Shown: positions 7,833 through 17,119 of the stretch, piece after piece
Layout of the letters: each line of letters begins with the position of its first letter
How positions within the stretch are numbered: position 1 is the stretch's first letter
NCBI GenBank assembly: GCA_030849805.1
Contig: JASANZ010001928.1
Coordinates: forward strand, 1 to 25,109
DNA from: Sergeia podlipaevii
Taxonomy: Eukaryota > Euglenozoa > Kinetoplastea > Trypanosomatida > Trypanosomatidae
Reading direction: 5' to 3'
Length of the DNA stretch: 25,109 nt
Notes under the pieces: generated by a model
Seen by the model: the letters and a program-made list of their open reading frames with translations, nothing else
The model's database searches: none
Told to the model about the DNA's origin: nothing
Position numbers and translations under genes: made by a program

Positions 7833-10800
7833 ATGAGCGAGTCCGCTGCTCACACCGTCTATGTAGATGCAGCCGCCAACCTATCTTGCACTAGTAGTAG
7901 TAGTGGCCCTGGCAACGCCAGAGAGTCCCAACAACAGCAGCAGCAGCAACAACAGTCCGAGGTGGCGCTGGCTGAGTTCACTGTCCTGCCGCTCCACACA
8001 CCATCGCAGGCACAACTATCAGCAACACCATCTGTCATGCACTCCCCATCATCAATGCTACGTGACAATAGCAAAGGGCAGCCATCGCCCTTCTCATCAC
8101 TCCGTCGCGGCGGTGGAGGGCCAGCCATCAAGTCAAATAGGCCCATCAGCACAACAACAGAAAACAGTCAACACCTCAAGGAGCACATTGCTCATTTACT
8201 GAACCGCACGGATTCCTTCCCACTACTCGTAAAAATCGCACGTACCCTTGAGACGCATGCTGCGCAGGACGAGGACAACTCTCAGTACGGACCATGTCTG
8301 CCACTCAGCCCACCGCCCCGCTTCCAGGGCGGTGATGATGCGGTGACGACTGGACAGAACACACCAGTTTGCAGCGATACCATGGCGACGATGGTATCGG
8401 AGAGCACCGTGTCAGGGGGCGAGGACTCCGAGCGCCAAAACAGCTGCGATATGAGGATGAGCAGAAACCGGCGCTTGCGAGCGCGACGAGGGCAGCGCAC
8501 GATTCGGCGGTTGGCGCTCTCCGTGGTAGATGGCTCAGCACCACTGACATACATGGAGGACGGAGACGTTCCTGCGTGCTACCCAGCACTGACGAACACA
8601 CTGACCGCGGCAAGTGAGGATGACTTGTCGCGCAGTGGTGCGTCCTCGCCGGCATACTTGCGCGGGACCTTCGCGGATCTTGAGCGCAGAGGTTTCTCGC
8701 CGTCCGACGCGAGCGGTTTTGCCGACCTCGAGGATGCCAATGATGGCCTCTTCGCTTGGGGTGAAGCCGGTGCGGACATGGACCCTCTAGACGCCACCAC
8801 TGGCACTGCAATGCTACCCAGGGCGGTGCGACGGGGTGGCAGGCGCGTGGCTGTCTCAGCGGCACCGTGCGCCATGACAACAGACTTGAAGCGCTTTAAA
8901 AGGCTCAGCGAGAGCACACGCAGATATGTACCCAAGTCTGCGGTCGAGGAGGCTCACTTGCGTAGGCTGGTGCGTGCGTGCCACTTGTTTGTGGACAGCA
9001 GGGCGGAGAATACGGCTGCGGAGGTTATTAATGAGGGATCTGTGAGGGCTGAAGATACGCATCACACTACTGATGCTGTGGAAGACAAGACTGCGGAGGC
9101 GACAGGTTCATCTCCTCCTTCTTCGCCCAACGCCACGGACACAATTGAAGAGATTGTGCATGCGATGGACAAGGAGGTTCATGCTGCTGGGACGGCGATT
9201 CTTGAACAGGGACAGGAACCCAAGGAGCGCATGTACCTTCTGGCAGAGGGTACTTGCGAGGCTGTGAAGAATGGTAAGTCAGTTGGTACTCTGCACGTGG
9301 GCTCGACCTTTGGAGAACTCGAGCTGATGTATAAACAGGCTCGCTGCGCTGCTACTATACGCTGTGTAACGCGGTGCGTTGTGTACACCCTTGATGAGGA
9401 GTCCTACCATCGCGCGATCCTCAACCGGTCTTTGCAGAAGCGCAAAAGATATGAGTCGGTTACAATGACAGTGCCTTTCCTACGCTCTCTGCCAGACTAC
9501 GAACGCATGAGGGTAGCGGAGGCGCTTTCAAGTGCAACGTATCACAAGGGCGACTACATTATACGCTTTGGCTGCAAAGGCACGCATCTACACTTTATTT
9601 TGGAAGGTGCAGTGCAAGTGCTGGGCCGCAAACGAGGCAGCACGGTCGAAGTGGTCACCTTGGGGGTCGGGAACGTGGTTGGCGAGCTGGAGTTTCTCTT
9701 TGGCCACCTCACCGTTGCTGATGTGGTGGCGTGCTCTGAGCTGGTGATCACTGCATGCATCAGCCGGCGCCACTTTGAGCTCATTGTGGGCCCCATCAAG
9801 GACCGTCTTACCGAGTTTATTGGATCTAGTAGCACTTACGAGAGCTACTATCTGAGCGAGGTGGCGAATGCAAGTGTGCGGAGTGAAGTCAGCCGCTCCT
9901 CGCAGCAAGCGCGACGTCGTACCGCCTCCGGGGCTCAGCAGCCGCTCTCAGCGACGATGAACAGTCAGAAGGCCTCTGCAGCCGTTTCTGCGTTATCTAC
10001 AGATGAAATGAAGGCAAACACAACCGAGTCGACGTCGCCGCAGGAGAATGTGAATAAAACCTTTCTTCATGAGGCCGCCTCGTCCGCTGCTACTGTGTAC
10101 GTAGCTGAAGGGGCTAGAGAGGTAGCAATGCTCACGGATGTGGACCCTCGTGGAGAGATGGTGTTGCCCATTGCTAACCCGCAAGCCGCTGCACCTGCTG
10201 CGGATGGCGACGGTATTTGTGCCGCACGGATCCTCTGCCGCTTCCCCATCTATCCGCTTAGCAAGGCGGGCATGGCACTGGTCGGTCTCCGAGAGGACGG
10301 GGTGATTGCTCTATGGAACGAGGTCCTCGAGGGCGTCACAGGGTACGCTGCGCGGGATGTGATTGGCCAAAGTGTGTACTCCTTCCTTGTCAACGAGAAG
10401 GAGCAGGCGGTGATGTTCAATGCAATCAGTGCGGCGCGCAGCTACGCCGGCAGAACCGACGCTTTCTTTGCTGATGCGACTGCGCTATCAGCGAGTGTGA
10501 GTCTGAGTGTTGCAGGCGCCAGCGTTGTCACTCGCGCGCCTCATAAAGGCACCGGTAGAGGCGCCGCTAGCGGTATAAACGGTAGTGGTGATGCTGGTGG
10601 CGCTGGTAGCGGCGGCACTAAAGTTGGTCTCGCGGCACTTGCCGGCATCATCAAGAACCGCTACACATTTTCACGGAGCGATGGACTCACAAAGGCGGTT
10701 CTAGAGCTTACGCTAGTGCCGCCCACGTTGTCAGCGGGAGAGGAGGCGCCTGAGATGCTCCTCGGCGTGGGCGAGGAGGTGCTGCAACGATCCCAGCACG

Positions 10801-13800
10801 TCGCAGACCAGTCGCAGTGGCTCTCCGCGCAGCTGAAGGACATCATTGCGAATGACAAGGTAGACTATGAACAAAGAATAGCAGCTGTGACGCAGGCTCT
10901 CAACAACTACGAGTTTATGTACCGTGCCATGGCTGTTACCACGGAACATTTACGAGTGGTGAACATACGCCAAATGCTTGGACAGGTCATTATGGACTAC
11001 GGTGCTGAGTGCGTAGAGCGCGCAGTGTTTGTGAGGCAAAGCTTTGAGAAGCTTCGGAGCGAGCAGGTGTACTTGGACTCTGCGCTGCTTCCAGAGTGTC
11101 TGAGGTATGCCATGGGGGTTGCGCTACGGCTTTGCGCATACCCTGTTAAAGTACCTCAGTCGTCACAAGCACGTGTAGAAGCGTCTTTTGGTGATGGCGG
11201 GTCGTCTTTGCAGCCGCAAGATGTGAACTCTGGGGAATCCAATGAATACGCAACTACCAGCATTGCCATTATGGTGACGCTTACTGAGACAAATGGCATC
11301 GAGTTTCTCGTTATCAACTTCAATGTTGTAGGCACGGTTGGGTTTCCTCGTGAGTTTATGGAGCTCTTAGATCGACCACCACATGACTTGAGCGACACAG
11401 ACGGCGAAAGCGATGATAGAAGCTGCAGCAGCGGTGATGATCGCAGCAGCAATCGGGATAGTGGTGATGAGGACGAGAGTAAGACGAGAAGGTTAAAGAG
11501 GGAGGAGCAAAGTAGCGCTGCTCGTCATCCACGGATGGGTGGCGCTGCGTCAAGATGGCGTGGGGTTGGGCCTCGAAAAGGACGGCAGCGGCGGCCCTTG
11601 ACCTCACACCGGCAGCTTGTGCAGCTTTCTCGTGTACGAGCGGCAGTGGAAGAGCAGGGCGGAACGATACGTGTCTTGTCTGAAGGAACGTGGACTGCGA
11701 GCACCTTCACTGATGAGGACGATATCGAAACCGAGAGCAAGGGAGAGGTGCTGATGGAGGGGTATGATGGCGGTGGCAGTGGATCCAATATGGTGATACT
11801 GATTCCTTACATTGCTGCCAGCGATAAGGACACTGGGGACACGGTTGCAGATGATGAGGAGGGCGGCTCTGCGATGATGAACGATTTGAGCGAGGTGAGC
11901 AGGAGCGTGGCATCGACCAGTGACACATCTCTATCTGCGGTAGATTCCTCCCCAATGGCGGGCACATATGGCATTACACTTACAGACCCGTTACATTGCG
12001 ATCACGTCGTCATGGAAGGCTTCGGGGCCGTTGGAAGCGTCATCGCTGGGGCTGGAGACAGTGTCACTGGCCCACAGCAGCTTCGCAACACTTACACCTT
12101 CACCACACTCATAGCGGAGGACACCGCGGCGCACCGCAACATGCTCTGTGCTTTTCTATGGGAGCGCAGACACGCCGTGCTGCCTGCCTACTCGCTCGCC
12201 GACATCGATCGCCTCGCTGGCGTAGCGGACATTCTTATTATTGACCTCGCTCAGTCGGTTGCGTCAGCCATTGCCGCTAAAGAGGACCCCATCGCGCTGC
12301 TTAAGGAGAAGTCTCGTCACATGGCGATCATCATCACAGCTACGAGCTTCGAGGGTGCGGGGGCGATAAGTGCGTTGGTGTACGAAGCCGCCGGGTTTAT
12401 TACGCTTAAGAAACCAGCCTCGGCAGCGCAAGCGGCGCGAGCGTTGCGGCGCGCAGAGGATAAAATAGCAGTTTTTAAGCAGGAAGCGGAACGCATTGCG
12501 CAAACTCGGGCGACACTGGCGAAGTCTAGCCGGGCTGAGTGGGAGCGTGGAGCACTGTTGGGCAAGGGCACCTTTGGGGAAGTGTACAAGGCTATTGATA
12601 AACTCACCGGCGGCACGATGGCAATGAAGGAGATACATATGACGGGGGAAAACATCAAGATGGAGCCCTTTGTAGCGGAGATCGCAGCCATGTGCAGCCT
12701 GCAACATCCTAACATTATCCACTACTTCTACTGTGAAGAGTCCATTGCACCGGATGGGGTGACCATGTTCCGTGTGTTCATGGAGTACGCTCCAGGTGGT
12801 ACGCTGCAGGCTCTGCTGAAGAAAACTGGCAAGTTACCTTTCAAGGAGCTTCAGGCGAAGTTGCGCGACTTAACAGAAGGGCTGGCGTACATTCACTCGC
12901 AAAACTACGTGCACTGCGACATCAAGACTACTAATGTTCTCCTGGGACACGATGGGAAGGCAAAGATTGGTGATTTTGGTACAGCGCGGTCTGTTACGCG
13001 GGGGCGGTTGCTCCATGACATGCAGGGAAGCCCCCTGTACATGTCTCCAGAATGCATGTCCGCGGGCGAGTTACTTGAGGAAGAGGAGGCGACTGAGAGC
13101 ATGCTGGGTGCAACAGTGTATGGAGAGGCGGGTACGGAGAGGCAGCGGCGGAAGGTGGGGTACAGTTTTCCCACTGATGTGTGGTCACTTGGGTGCATTG
13201 TGCTGGAGATGGTGACGAACAAGCCACCTTTTGCTCACATAAAAAAACAGGAAGGACCCGCGCCCTTTATCAACTACATCACCTCCCTCACTGACGTCCC
13301 CGATCTCTCTGTCCTCTTCAACGAGCCTCCGTCTGTTGTGGAATTCGTCTCTGCGTGCCTCAACCCCGACCCGGCTCGGCGAGCAACGGCAAGTGAGCTC
13401 CTACAGTTCAGCATCTTCCGCGAGGCCTCGGATGAGCACACCAAGTCAGCTATTGAGGCACTGCAGCGCGCGCAACTGCTGCATGTTCTCAACAAATTTG
13501 TGGCCTTTCAGGACCCCGTAGCGGTGGAGGTGGAGGTTGCCAGCGATGATGCAACAGGGCGGCCAGCAAAGCCGCACATGAGAGACTTCTTTGACTCATC
13601 TTCTTCTTCTTCCGACTCTTCTTCGTCTCGATCTTCATCCTCTGTGTCTTCTGATAGGGCGGGCGGTTCGATGGGTGGTAGTTCTCATGTCCAAGGACGC
13701 GAACTCGTACAAGGAGACGACAGCCACAGTATGAGCAACAACGATGTTGGTGGCGTGGACGGTGGCCGGCGTGAGGGTGGCGGACTCCGGCGAAGACGGA

Positions 13801-15944
13801 TCGAGGGACTCGGTATAGCCTGCATGGATGATAGCGACTTTACGCTTTCCAGTGATGTCAGTAGAAGTTCTACAAGCAGCAGAAGCAGTAGCAAGAGAAG
13901 GGGAAGCAGCAGTGAGCACAAGGGTAATAGTGGGGCCGTGGCGCAGATGGAGCGAAAGAAGAGCCCATCGATTCACAGCGCCGACCACTCAGATTACATG
14001 CATGGAGGCGACGTGCACCACACACCAACACGAGAAGATCAGCGGAGGGCAGTACTGGCAGCAGAAGAGCACTCTTCTCACGATGAGGGCGGGAATGAAG
14101 ATGCCTCACCAACACCCCGCAAGCGCTCCAAGACGGCAGCTCGTGAAGACACTACTGTGCCCGTGGTCGCTGCAGGGGCTGAAGTCTGTCTTCAGAGCTC
14201 ACCTGTCCCACCTACGCCAAGAACGCGCCAGGGGCGACGAGGTGCAGGGCGACGAGGCGCGCTGGGCTCCTCTGTGACCCGCAAGAGCACCACCATCTCT
14301 TTGAACTCCCTCCCGAGCGGCAGCAGAACAGGCACAAACCATTCTGCCACCACCCGTGCCGAGGCCTCCGTGGGTGCCTCCCTGTGGTCTAAGGTGCGGC
14401 AGCGGCGGCAGTCTCTTGCGGCAGCGGCGACTACAGCAGCCAGTAGAGAAGTCGGCGGTGCAGGCGGCAGCGTTAGTGCTCTTCCTGAGGCATTTGGTTC
14501 CTTCGCTATGGCTGCACCTGCTGCTCTCGCCAACTTGTTCAACGCCTCTGCCGGCAATGCATCCTTTGCGAATGCAAGCTTCTCACGTGCAGCACTGACA
14601 TCTCAGGGTTCTGTGCTGGAGGGACTGCTCAAGGAAGCCGCCTCACAGTTCCTGCAGAAGTTGAGACCCCCACGCATACCAAAGACTGAAGGCAACGCTT
14701 CAGCAGCAGTAGGGAATGAAACACGAAACACCTTAAACACCATCTCTCCAGCAGCAACGCGAAGGACTCTCAACTCAGACTCCATTGTCCCCTTCGGGTC
14801 TGGCCCCCCTTATGTTGCCGGCGGCACTGAAGGGGCGGCGTCCCGCGACTCCTCCCCGGCACCAGCAAGTCCAACGGAAGCTGCAGACAGTTTTAGTCAT
14901 CTTGCTCGACAGCACTTCTCTAGCACCACCAGCCCCTCTCCTGGACGCCACAGGAGCTTTGTGCCGGGAAAGGCTCGCAGCCAGGTGTGCAATCTCTTCC
15001 GCAAGTCTCTCTTCCACGTAGACGATGTGAGCGGTGTGGGTAGAGCCGAAGCGTCTCAGCAATACTTGGGTGTTGACCAGTCTTGCGGCTCTGCAGACTC
15101 TGTCTCCACTCCACATATGTTTACGAGTATTCCTGTGTTCGCCTCACCAAAGGCGGCGTGCACCCCTCGCTCCTCATCAGCGGTACCACCGCCACCTGCC
15201 CCAGCGCTGCTGAGTTGCCCTCGCGTGTCATTAACCGCGACCTCAGCGGTTGCACGTGGCGACGCTCACACAGAGCCGCCGCGTGCTTTGCGGGAAGAAT
15301 GCTCAGACGCCTCACCTGAAGGCGGTGCTGACAAGAAAGAAAAAGACAGCCAATATCACCATCAGCTGCAGCACAATGAGCGAGAGAAGCAGCCATTGCG
15401 CTATATTGAAGAGTCTTTACGTGATTTAGTCACGCAACTAAACAAGGCGATGACAAGTATTCAAGGGGGACATCCGGCTCTGACGGAGTCTCCACAGAGA
15501 CAGGTGTTGCTGTCGTTGTCCCAGATATGTCAGATACCTTTCTCCTCGCTGCCGCCCAAGGAGCGCGCCGTGGGGTCAACGCCGCTGGAACCTCCAAGTT
15601 CGTGTCAATCTGCTTGCTCTGGCCCTGTCTGCGCAGCGCACGCCGTTGGTAATTTTCTGGCCTGCGCAAACGATGGGGTTGAAAAGAACAACGCTGAAAC
15701 TGAGCAGGATTCACTACCCATGGAAACGCGGCAGCGCACGCAGAATATCAAAGCGCCTTCCCACTTTCTTTTCAAAGAAGGTAGCATGGCAGGGGGCAGC
15801 GACTTGGGCTCTGCGATGGGCAGTTGGTCACAGTTGCAGGGCACTACCTCATCCACAATTATTGCCCTGTTGCTGCAACACATTCTCACACGTATCTCTG
15901 CGCTTGTGCGGTATGTCGAAATGCACAAACACGACAGAATGTAA
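7833..15944 (+). CDS. giant multidomain kinase: tandem CNB, PAS, histidine-kinase-like, receiver-like and STE11/MAPKKK-type kinase domains
   Basis: A 2,703-residue intracellular signalling protein. A Q9 run lies at 33-41 and IRRLALS at 224-230. Tandem cyclic-nucleotide-binding domains follow: CNB1 about 437-530, with FGELELMY (E495) and R504 kept, and CNB2 about 549-665, with E618 kept but no Arg. A PAS domain spans about 812-965 with a Gly/Ala-rich insert. Residues 985-1330 look like a decayed histidine-kinase core: a helical stretch, then HATPase-like blocks near 1080-1100 and around LVQLSRVRAAVEEQGGTIRV. Residues 1422-1545 resemble a receiver domain (E1429/D1430, D1471, T1502, K1526). The kinase (1570-1865) has GKGTFG, K1599, HCDIKTTN (D1696), DFG (1714-1716) and SPE (1738-1740), so it should phosphorylate Ser/Thr. 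The last ~840 residues are Ser-rich low complexity. No membrane segment is seen. Kinase and CNB calls are firm, PAS good, receiver likely, histidine-kinase core tentative. Confidence 0.93.
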   Translation: MSESAAHTVYVDAAANLSCTSSSSGPGNARESQQQQQQQQQSEVALAEFTVLPLHTPSQAQLSATPSVMHSPSSMLRDNSKGQPSPFSSLRRGGGGPAIKSNRPISTTTENSQHLKEHIAHLLNRTDSFPLLVKIARTLETHAAQDEDNSQYGPCLPLSPPPRFQGGDDAVTTGQNTPVCSDTMATMVSESTVSGGEDSERQNSCDMRMSRNRRLRARRGQRTIRRLALSVVDGSAPLTYMEDGDVPACYPALTNTLTAASEDDLSRSGASSPAYLRGTFADLERRGFSPSDASGFADLEDANDGLFAWGEAGADMDPLDATTGTAMLPRAVRRGGRRVAVSAAPCAMTTDLKRFKRLSESTRRYVPKSAVEEAHLRRLVRACHLFVDSRAENTAAEVINEGSVRAEDTHHTTDAVEDKTAEATGSSPPSSPNATDTIEEIVHAMDKEVHAAGTAILEQGQEPKERMYLLAEGTCEAVKNGKSVGTLHVGSTFGELELMYKQARCAATIRCVTRCVVYTLDEESYHRAILNRSLQKRKRYESVTMTVPFLRSLPDYERMRVAEALSSATYHKGDYIIRFGCKGTHLHFILEGAVQVLGRKRGSTVEVVTLGVGNVVGELEFLFGHLTVADVVACSELVITACISRRHFELIVGPIKDRLTEFIGSSSTYESYYLSEVANASVRSEVSRSSQQARRRTASGAQQPLSATMNSQKASAAVSALSTDEMKANTTESTSPQENVNKTFLHEAASSAATVYVAEGAREVAMLTDVDPRGEMVLPIANPQAAAPAADGDGICAARILCRFPIYPLSKAGMALVGLREDGVIALWNEVLEGVTGYAARDVIGQSVYSFLVNEKEQAVMFNAISAARSYAGRTDAFFADATALSASVSLSVAGASVVTRAPHKGTGRGAASGINGSGDAGGAGSGGTKVGLAALAGIIKNRYTFSRSDGLTKAVLELTLVPPTLSAGEEAPEMLLGVGEEVLQRSQHVADQSQWLSAQLKDIIANDKVDYEQRIAAVTQALNNYEFMYRAMAVTTEHLRVVNIRQMLGQVIMDYGAECVERAVFVRQSFEKLRSEQVYLDSALLPECLRYAMGVALRLCAYPVKVPQSSQARVEASFGDGGSSLQPQDVNSGESNEYATTSIAIMVTLTETNGIEFLVINFNVVGTVGFPREFMELLDRPPHDLSDTDGESDDRSCSSGDDRSSNRDSGDEDESKTRRLKREEQSSAARHPRMGGAASRWRGVGPRKGRQRRPLTSHRQLVQLSRVRAAVEEQGGTIRVLSEGTWTASTFTDEDDIETESKGEVLMEGYDGGGSGSNMVILIPYIAASDKDTGDTVADDEEGGSAMMNDLSEVSRSVASTSDTSLSAVDSSPMAGTYGITLTDPLHCDHVVMEGFGAVGSVIAGAGDSVTGPQQLRNTYTFTTLIAEDTAAHRNMLCAFLWERRHAVLPAYSLADIDRLAGVADILIIDLAQSVASAIAAKEDPIALLKEKSRHMAIIITATSFEGAGAISALVYEAAGFITLKKPASAAQAARALRRAEDKIAVFKQEAERIAQTRATLAKSSRAEWERGALLGKGTFGEVYKAIDKLTGGTMAMKEIHMTGENIKMEPFVAEIAAMCSLQHPNIIHYFYCEESIAPDGVTMFRVFMEYAPGGTLQALLKKTGKLPFKELQAKLRDLTEGLAYIHSQNYVHCDIKTTNVLLGHDGKAKIGDFGTARSVTRGRLLHDMQGSPLYMSPECMSAGELLEEEEATESMLGATVYGEAGTERQRRKVGYSFPTDVWSLGCIVLEMVTNKPPFAHIKKQEGPAPFINYITSLTDVPDLSVLFNEPPSVVEFVSACLNPDPARRATASELLQFSIFREASDEHTKSAIEALQRAQLLHVLNKFVAFQDPVAVEVEVASDDATGRPAKPHMRDFFDSSSSSSDSSSSRSSSSVSSDRAGGSMGGSSHVQGRELVQGDDSHSMSNNDVGGVDGGRREGGGLRRRRIEGLGIACMDDSDFTLSSDVSRSSTSSRSSSKRRGSSSEHKGNSGAVAQMERKKSPSIHSADHSDYMHGGDVHHTPTREDQRRAVLAAEEHSSHDEGGNEDASPTPRKRSKTAAREDTTVPVVAAGAEVCLQSSPVPPTPRTRQGRRGAGRRGALGSSVTRKSTTISLNSLPSGSRTGTNHSATTRAEASVGASLWSKVRQRRQSLAAAATTAASREVGGAGGSVSALPEAFGSFAMAAPAALANLFNASAGNASFANASFSRAALTSQGSVLEGLLKEAASQFLQKLRPPRIPKTEGNASAAVGNETRNTLNTISPAATRRTLNSDSIVPFGSGPPYVAGGTEGAASRDSSPAPASPTEAADSFSHLARQHFSSTTSPSPGRHRSFVPGKARSQVCNLFRKSLFHVDDVSGVGRAEASQQYLGVDQSCGSADSVSTPHMFTSIPVFASPKAACTPRSSSAVPPPPAPALLSCPRVSLTATSAVARGDAHTEPPRALREECSDASPEGGADKKEKDSQYHHQLQHNEREKQPLRYIEESLRDLVTQLNKAMTSIQGGHPALTESPQRQVLLSLSQICQIPFSSLPPKERAVGSTPLEPPSSCQSACSGPVCAAHAVGNFLACANDGVEKNNAETEQDSLPMETRQRTQNIKAPSHFLFKEGSMAGGSDLGSAMGSWSQLQGTTSSTIIALLLQHILTRISALVRYVEMHKHDRM

Positions 15945-16275
15945 AAGCAGCCCGTGCAGAGAAAGAAAAGCGGGAGAAAAAGCAAACCAGCAAAAAATTA
16001 CAATAAAGCGAGAGAGAGTGAGAGAGAGAGAAAAAGGAGGGGGGGATATTAATGAAAAGGAGTGAAAAGAAGCACACGTACAAATGCTCGCATTCATACA
16101 CTGACATATATACTTGAATGAATAACGTGCCTTGAACGATGAATGCCGATGTTAGACAGCCCTGTTCCTTTACTTTAGATGACTCTTGTTCTTCCCCAAA
16201 GCAATGCCATGTTCTCTCTTTATCTCCTATTCTTTCTGACAATAGCTTGTATGTGGCACATAGTCTACCGTCCTT

Positions 16276-16321
16276 AAAAAAAAAAAAAAAAANAAAAAAA
16301 AAAAAAAAAGACAAAAAAAAA
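16276..16321. repeat. poly-A run with an undetermined base
   Basis: About 34 A with one N at 16293, then GAC and nine more A. The N most likely marks a join or an unresolved homopolymer length in the assembly, so the true length is uncertain. Confidence 0.9.
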
Positions 16322-16420
16322 TAGTTTCATTGAAGGGGCGCTACATGCCTAGAATCTTCCAAAGCCGTTTTACTTAAATAGTATGTTTAAAATCCGCAAA
16401 GAATTTATCACTTGATCCTA

Positions 16421-16450
16421 TTCTTCTTCTTCTTTTTTTTTTTTTAAAGC
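16421..16450 (+). promoter_or_regulatory. candidate spliced-leader acceptor before a small ORF
   Basis: A CTT-repeat and poly-T tract ends TAAAGC directly before ATGGCC at 16451, with AG at 16448-16449. A second textbook tract, C/T-rich with CTCTTCAG, ends at about 16573 inside the ORF that follows. Confidence 0.35.
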
Positions 16451-16777
16451 ATGGCCAACGAGTCTATGTTAAGAACTATTCACTTACGTAGTAAGGTGTT
16501 TTTTTTTTTCCTTTTTGCCATACACTGCGAGCTTTGTTCGCTTGTATTCCTTCCTCCCCCTTCCGCTCTTCAGGACCTAGCTGTGAAGGAGACTGGCGGC
16601 GGGGGCAGCGGCGCGCGCGCAGAGGGGGGGGAGGTGCTTTCTTGTGTGCTGCCAGGCATTGCCCTCCATGTAGCTTGCATATTGTGCCTTATCGCCCTGT
16701 GCGCGTATTTGCACCGACCCTTGTGCACTGTCTCTCGTCTACTCTCTTCATTTCATTTAAAGGAAAAAAAAATGTGA
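16451..16777 (+). CDS. possible small hydrophobic protein (doubtful)
   Basis: An open frame of 108 codons, not recognised. It begins with ATG straight after a pyrimidine tract and AG. Two hydrophobic stretches are visible: residues about 17-35, largely encoded by a poly-T run, and about 70-93 (GIALHVACILCLIALCAYLH), which could be a membrane helix. A Gly/Arg/Ala-rich part lies between them. Third-position GC rises after codon 45. Against coding: the poly-T origin of the first segment, a second acceptor-like CTCTTCAG inside the frame, and no recognisable family. It may only be untranslated RNA. Confidence 0.22.
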   Translation: MANESMLRTIHLRSKVFFFFLFAIHCELCSLVFLPPPSALQDLAVKETGGGGSGARAEGGEVLSCVLPGIALHVACILCLIALCAYLHRPLCTVSRLLSSFHLKEKKM

Positions 16778-17119
16778 TATATCTTTGTGTCGTAGTACAA
16801 GCAACTAAGTTTTAAATTATTCTTTGTTTCTTTCAAGCACTAGCATAAAGCACTAGAAGCCCATTCAAAAGAATAAGGAACAATAAATGTAATAAAGATA
16901 ATAATATCCACTCATACTTTCCGCCGTTGCCGACGATGAAAATGTTCGGCACGGCATCAAAACAAGAAAGGTGGGCCACCTCCATCTTTCAGCTGTAACA
17001 CCCGCAGCGCACCGCGCACGCCTGTGTTCTTAATTGGTGTGATGGTGGCACTTATAGCAATGAACACGCCCACGCAGCCCTCGTAGATGCATCTATTGAA
17101 GACGCAACATCACAAATAA

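Larger units (their letters stand above)
15945..17119. other. 3' flank of the large kinase gene and spacer
   Basis: The first ~130 bases are purine-rich (GA and GAAA runs). A poly-A run of about 34 bases with one undetermined base at 16293 covers 16276-16309. A CTT/T tract (16421-16446) leads into a possible small ORF at 16451-16777. From 16930 to 17119 the sequence is again GC-richer and may belong to the decayed Cys-rich unit, but no frame stays open. Confidence 0.6.

Noticed and set aside
13635..13988. Minus-strand frames with long Leu runs over the kinase gene
   Set aside because: Complement of Ser/Arg-rich low-complexity codons of the large protein; all real genes run on the other strand.
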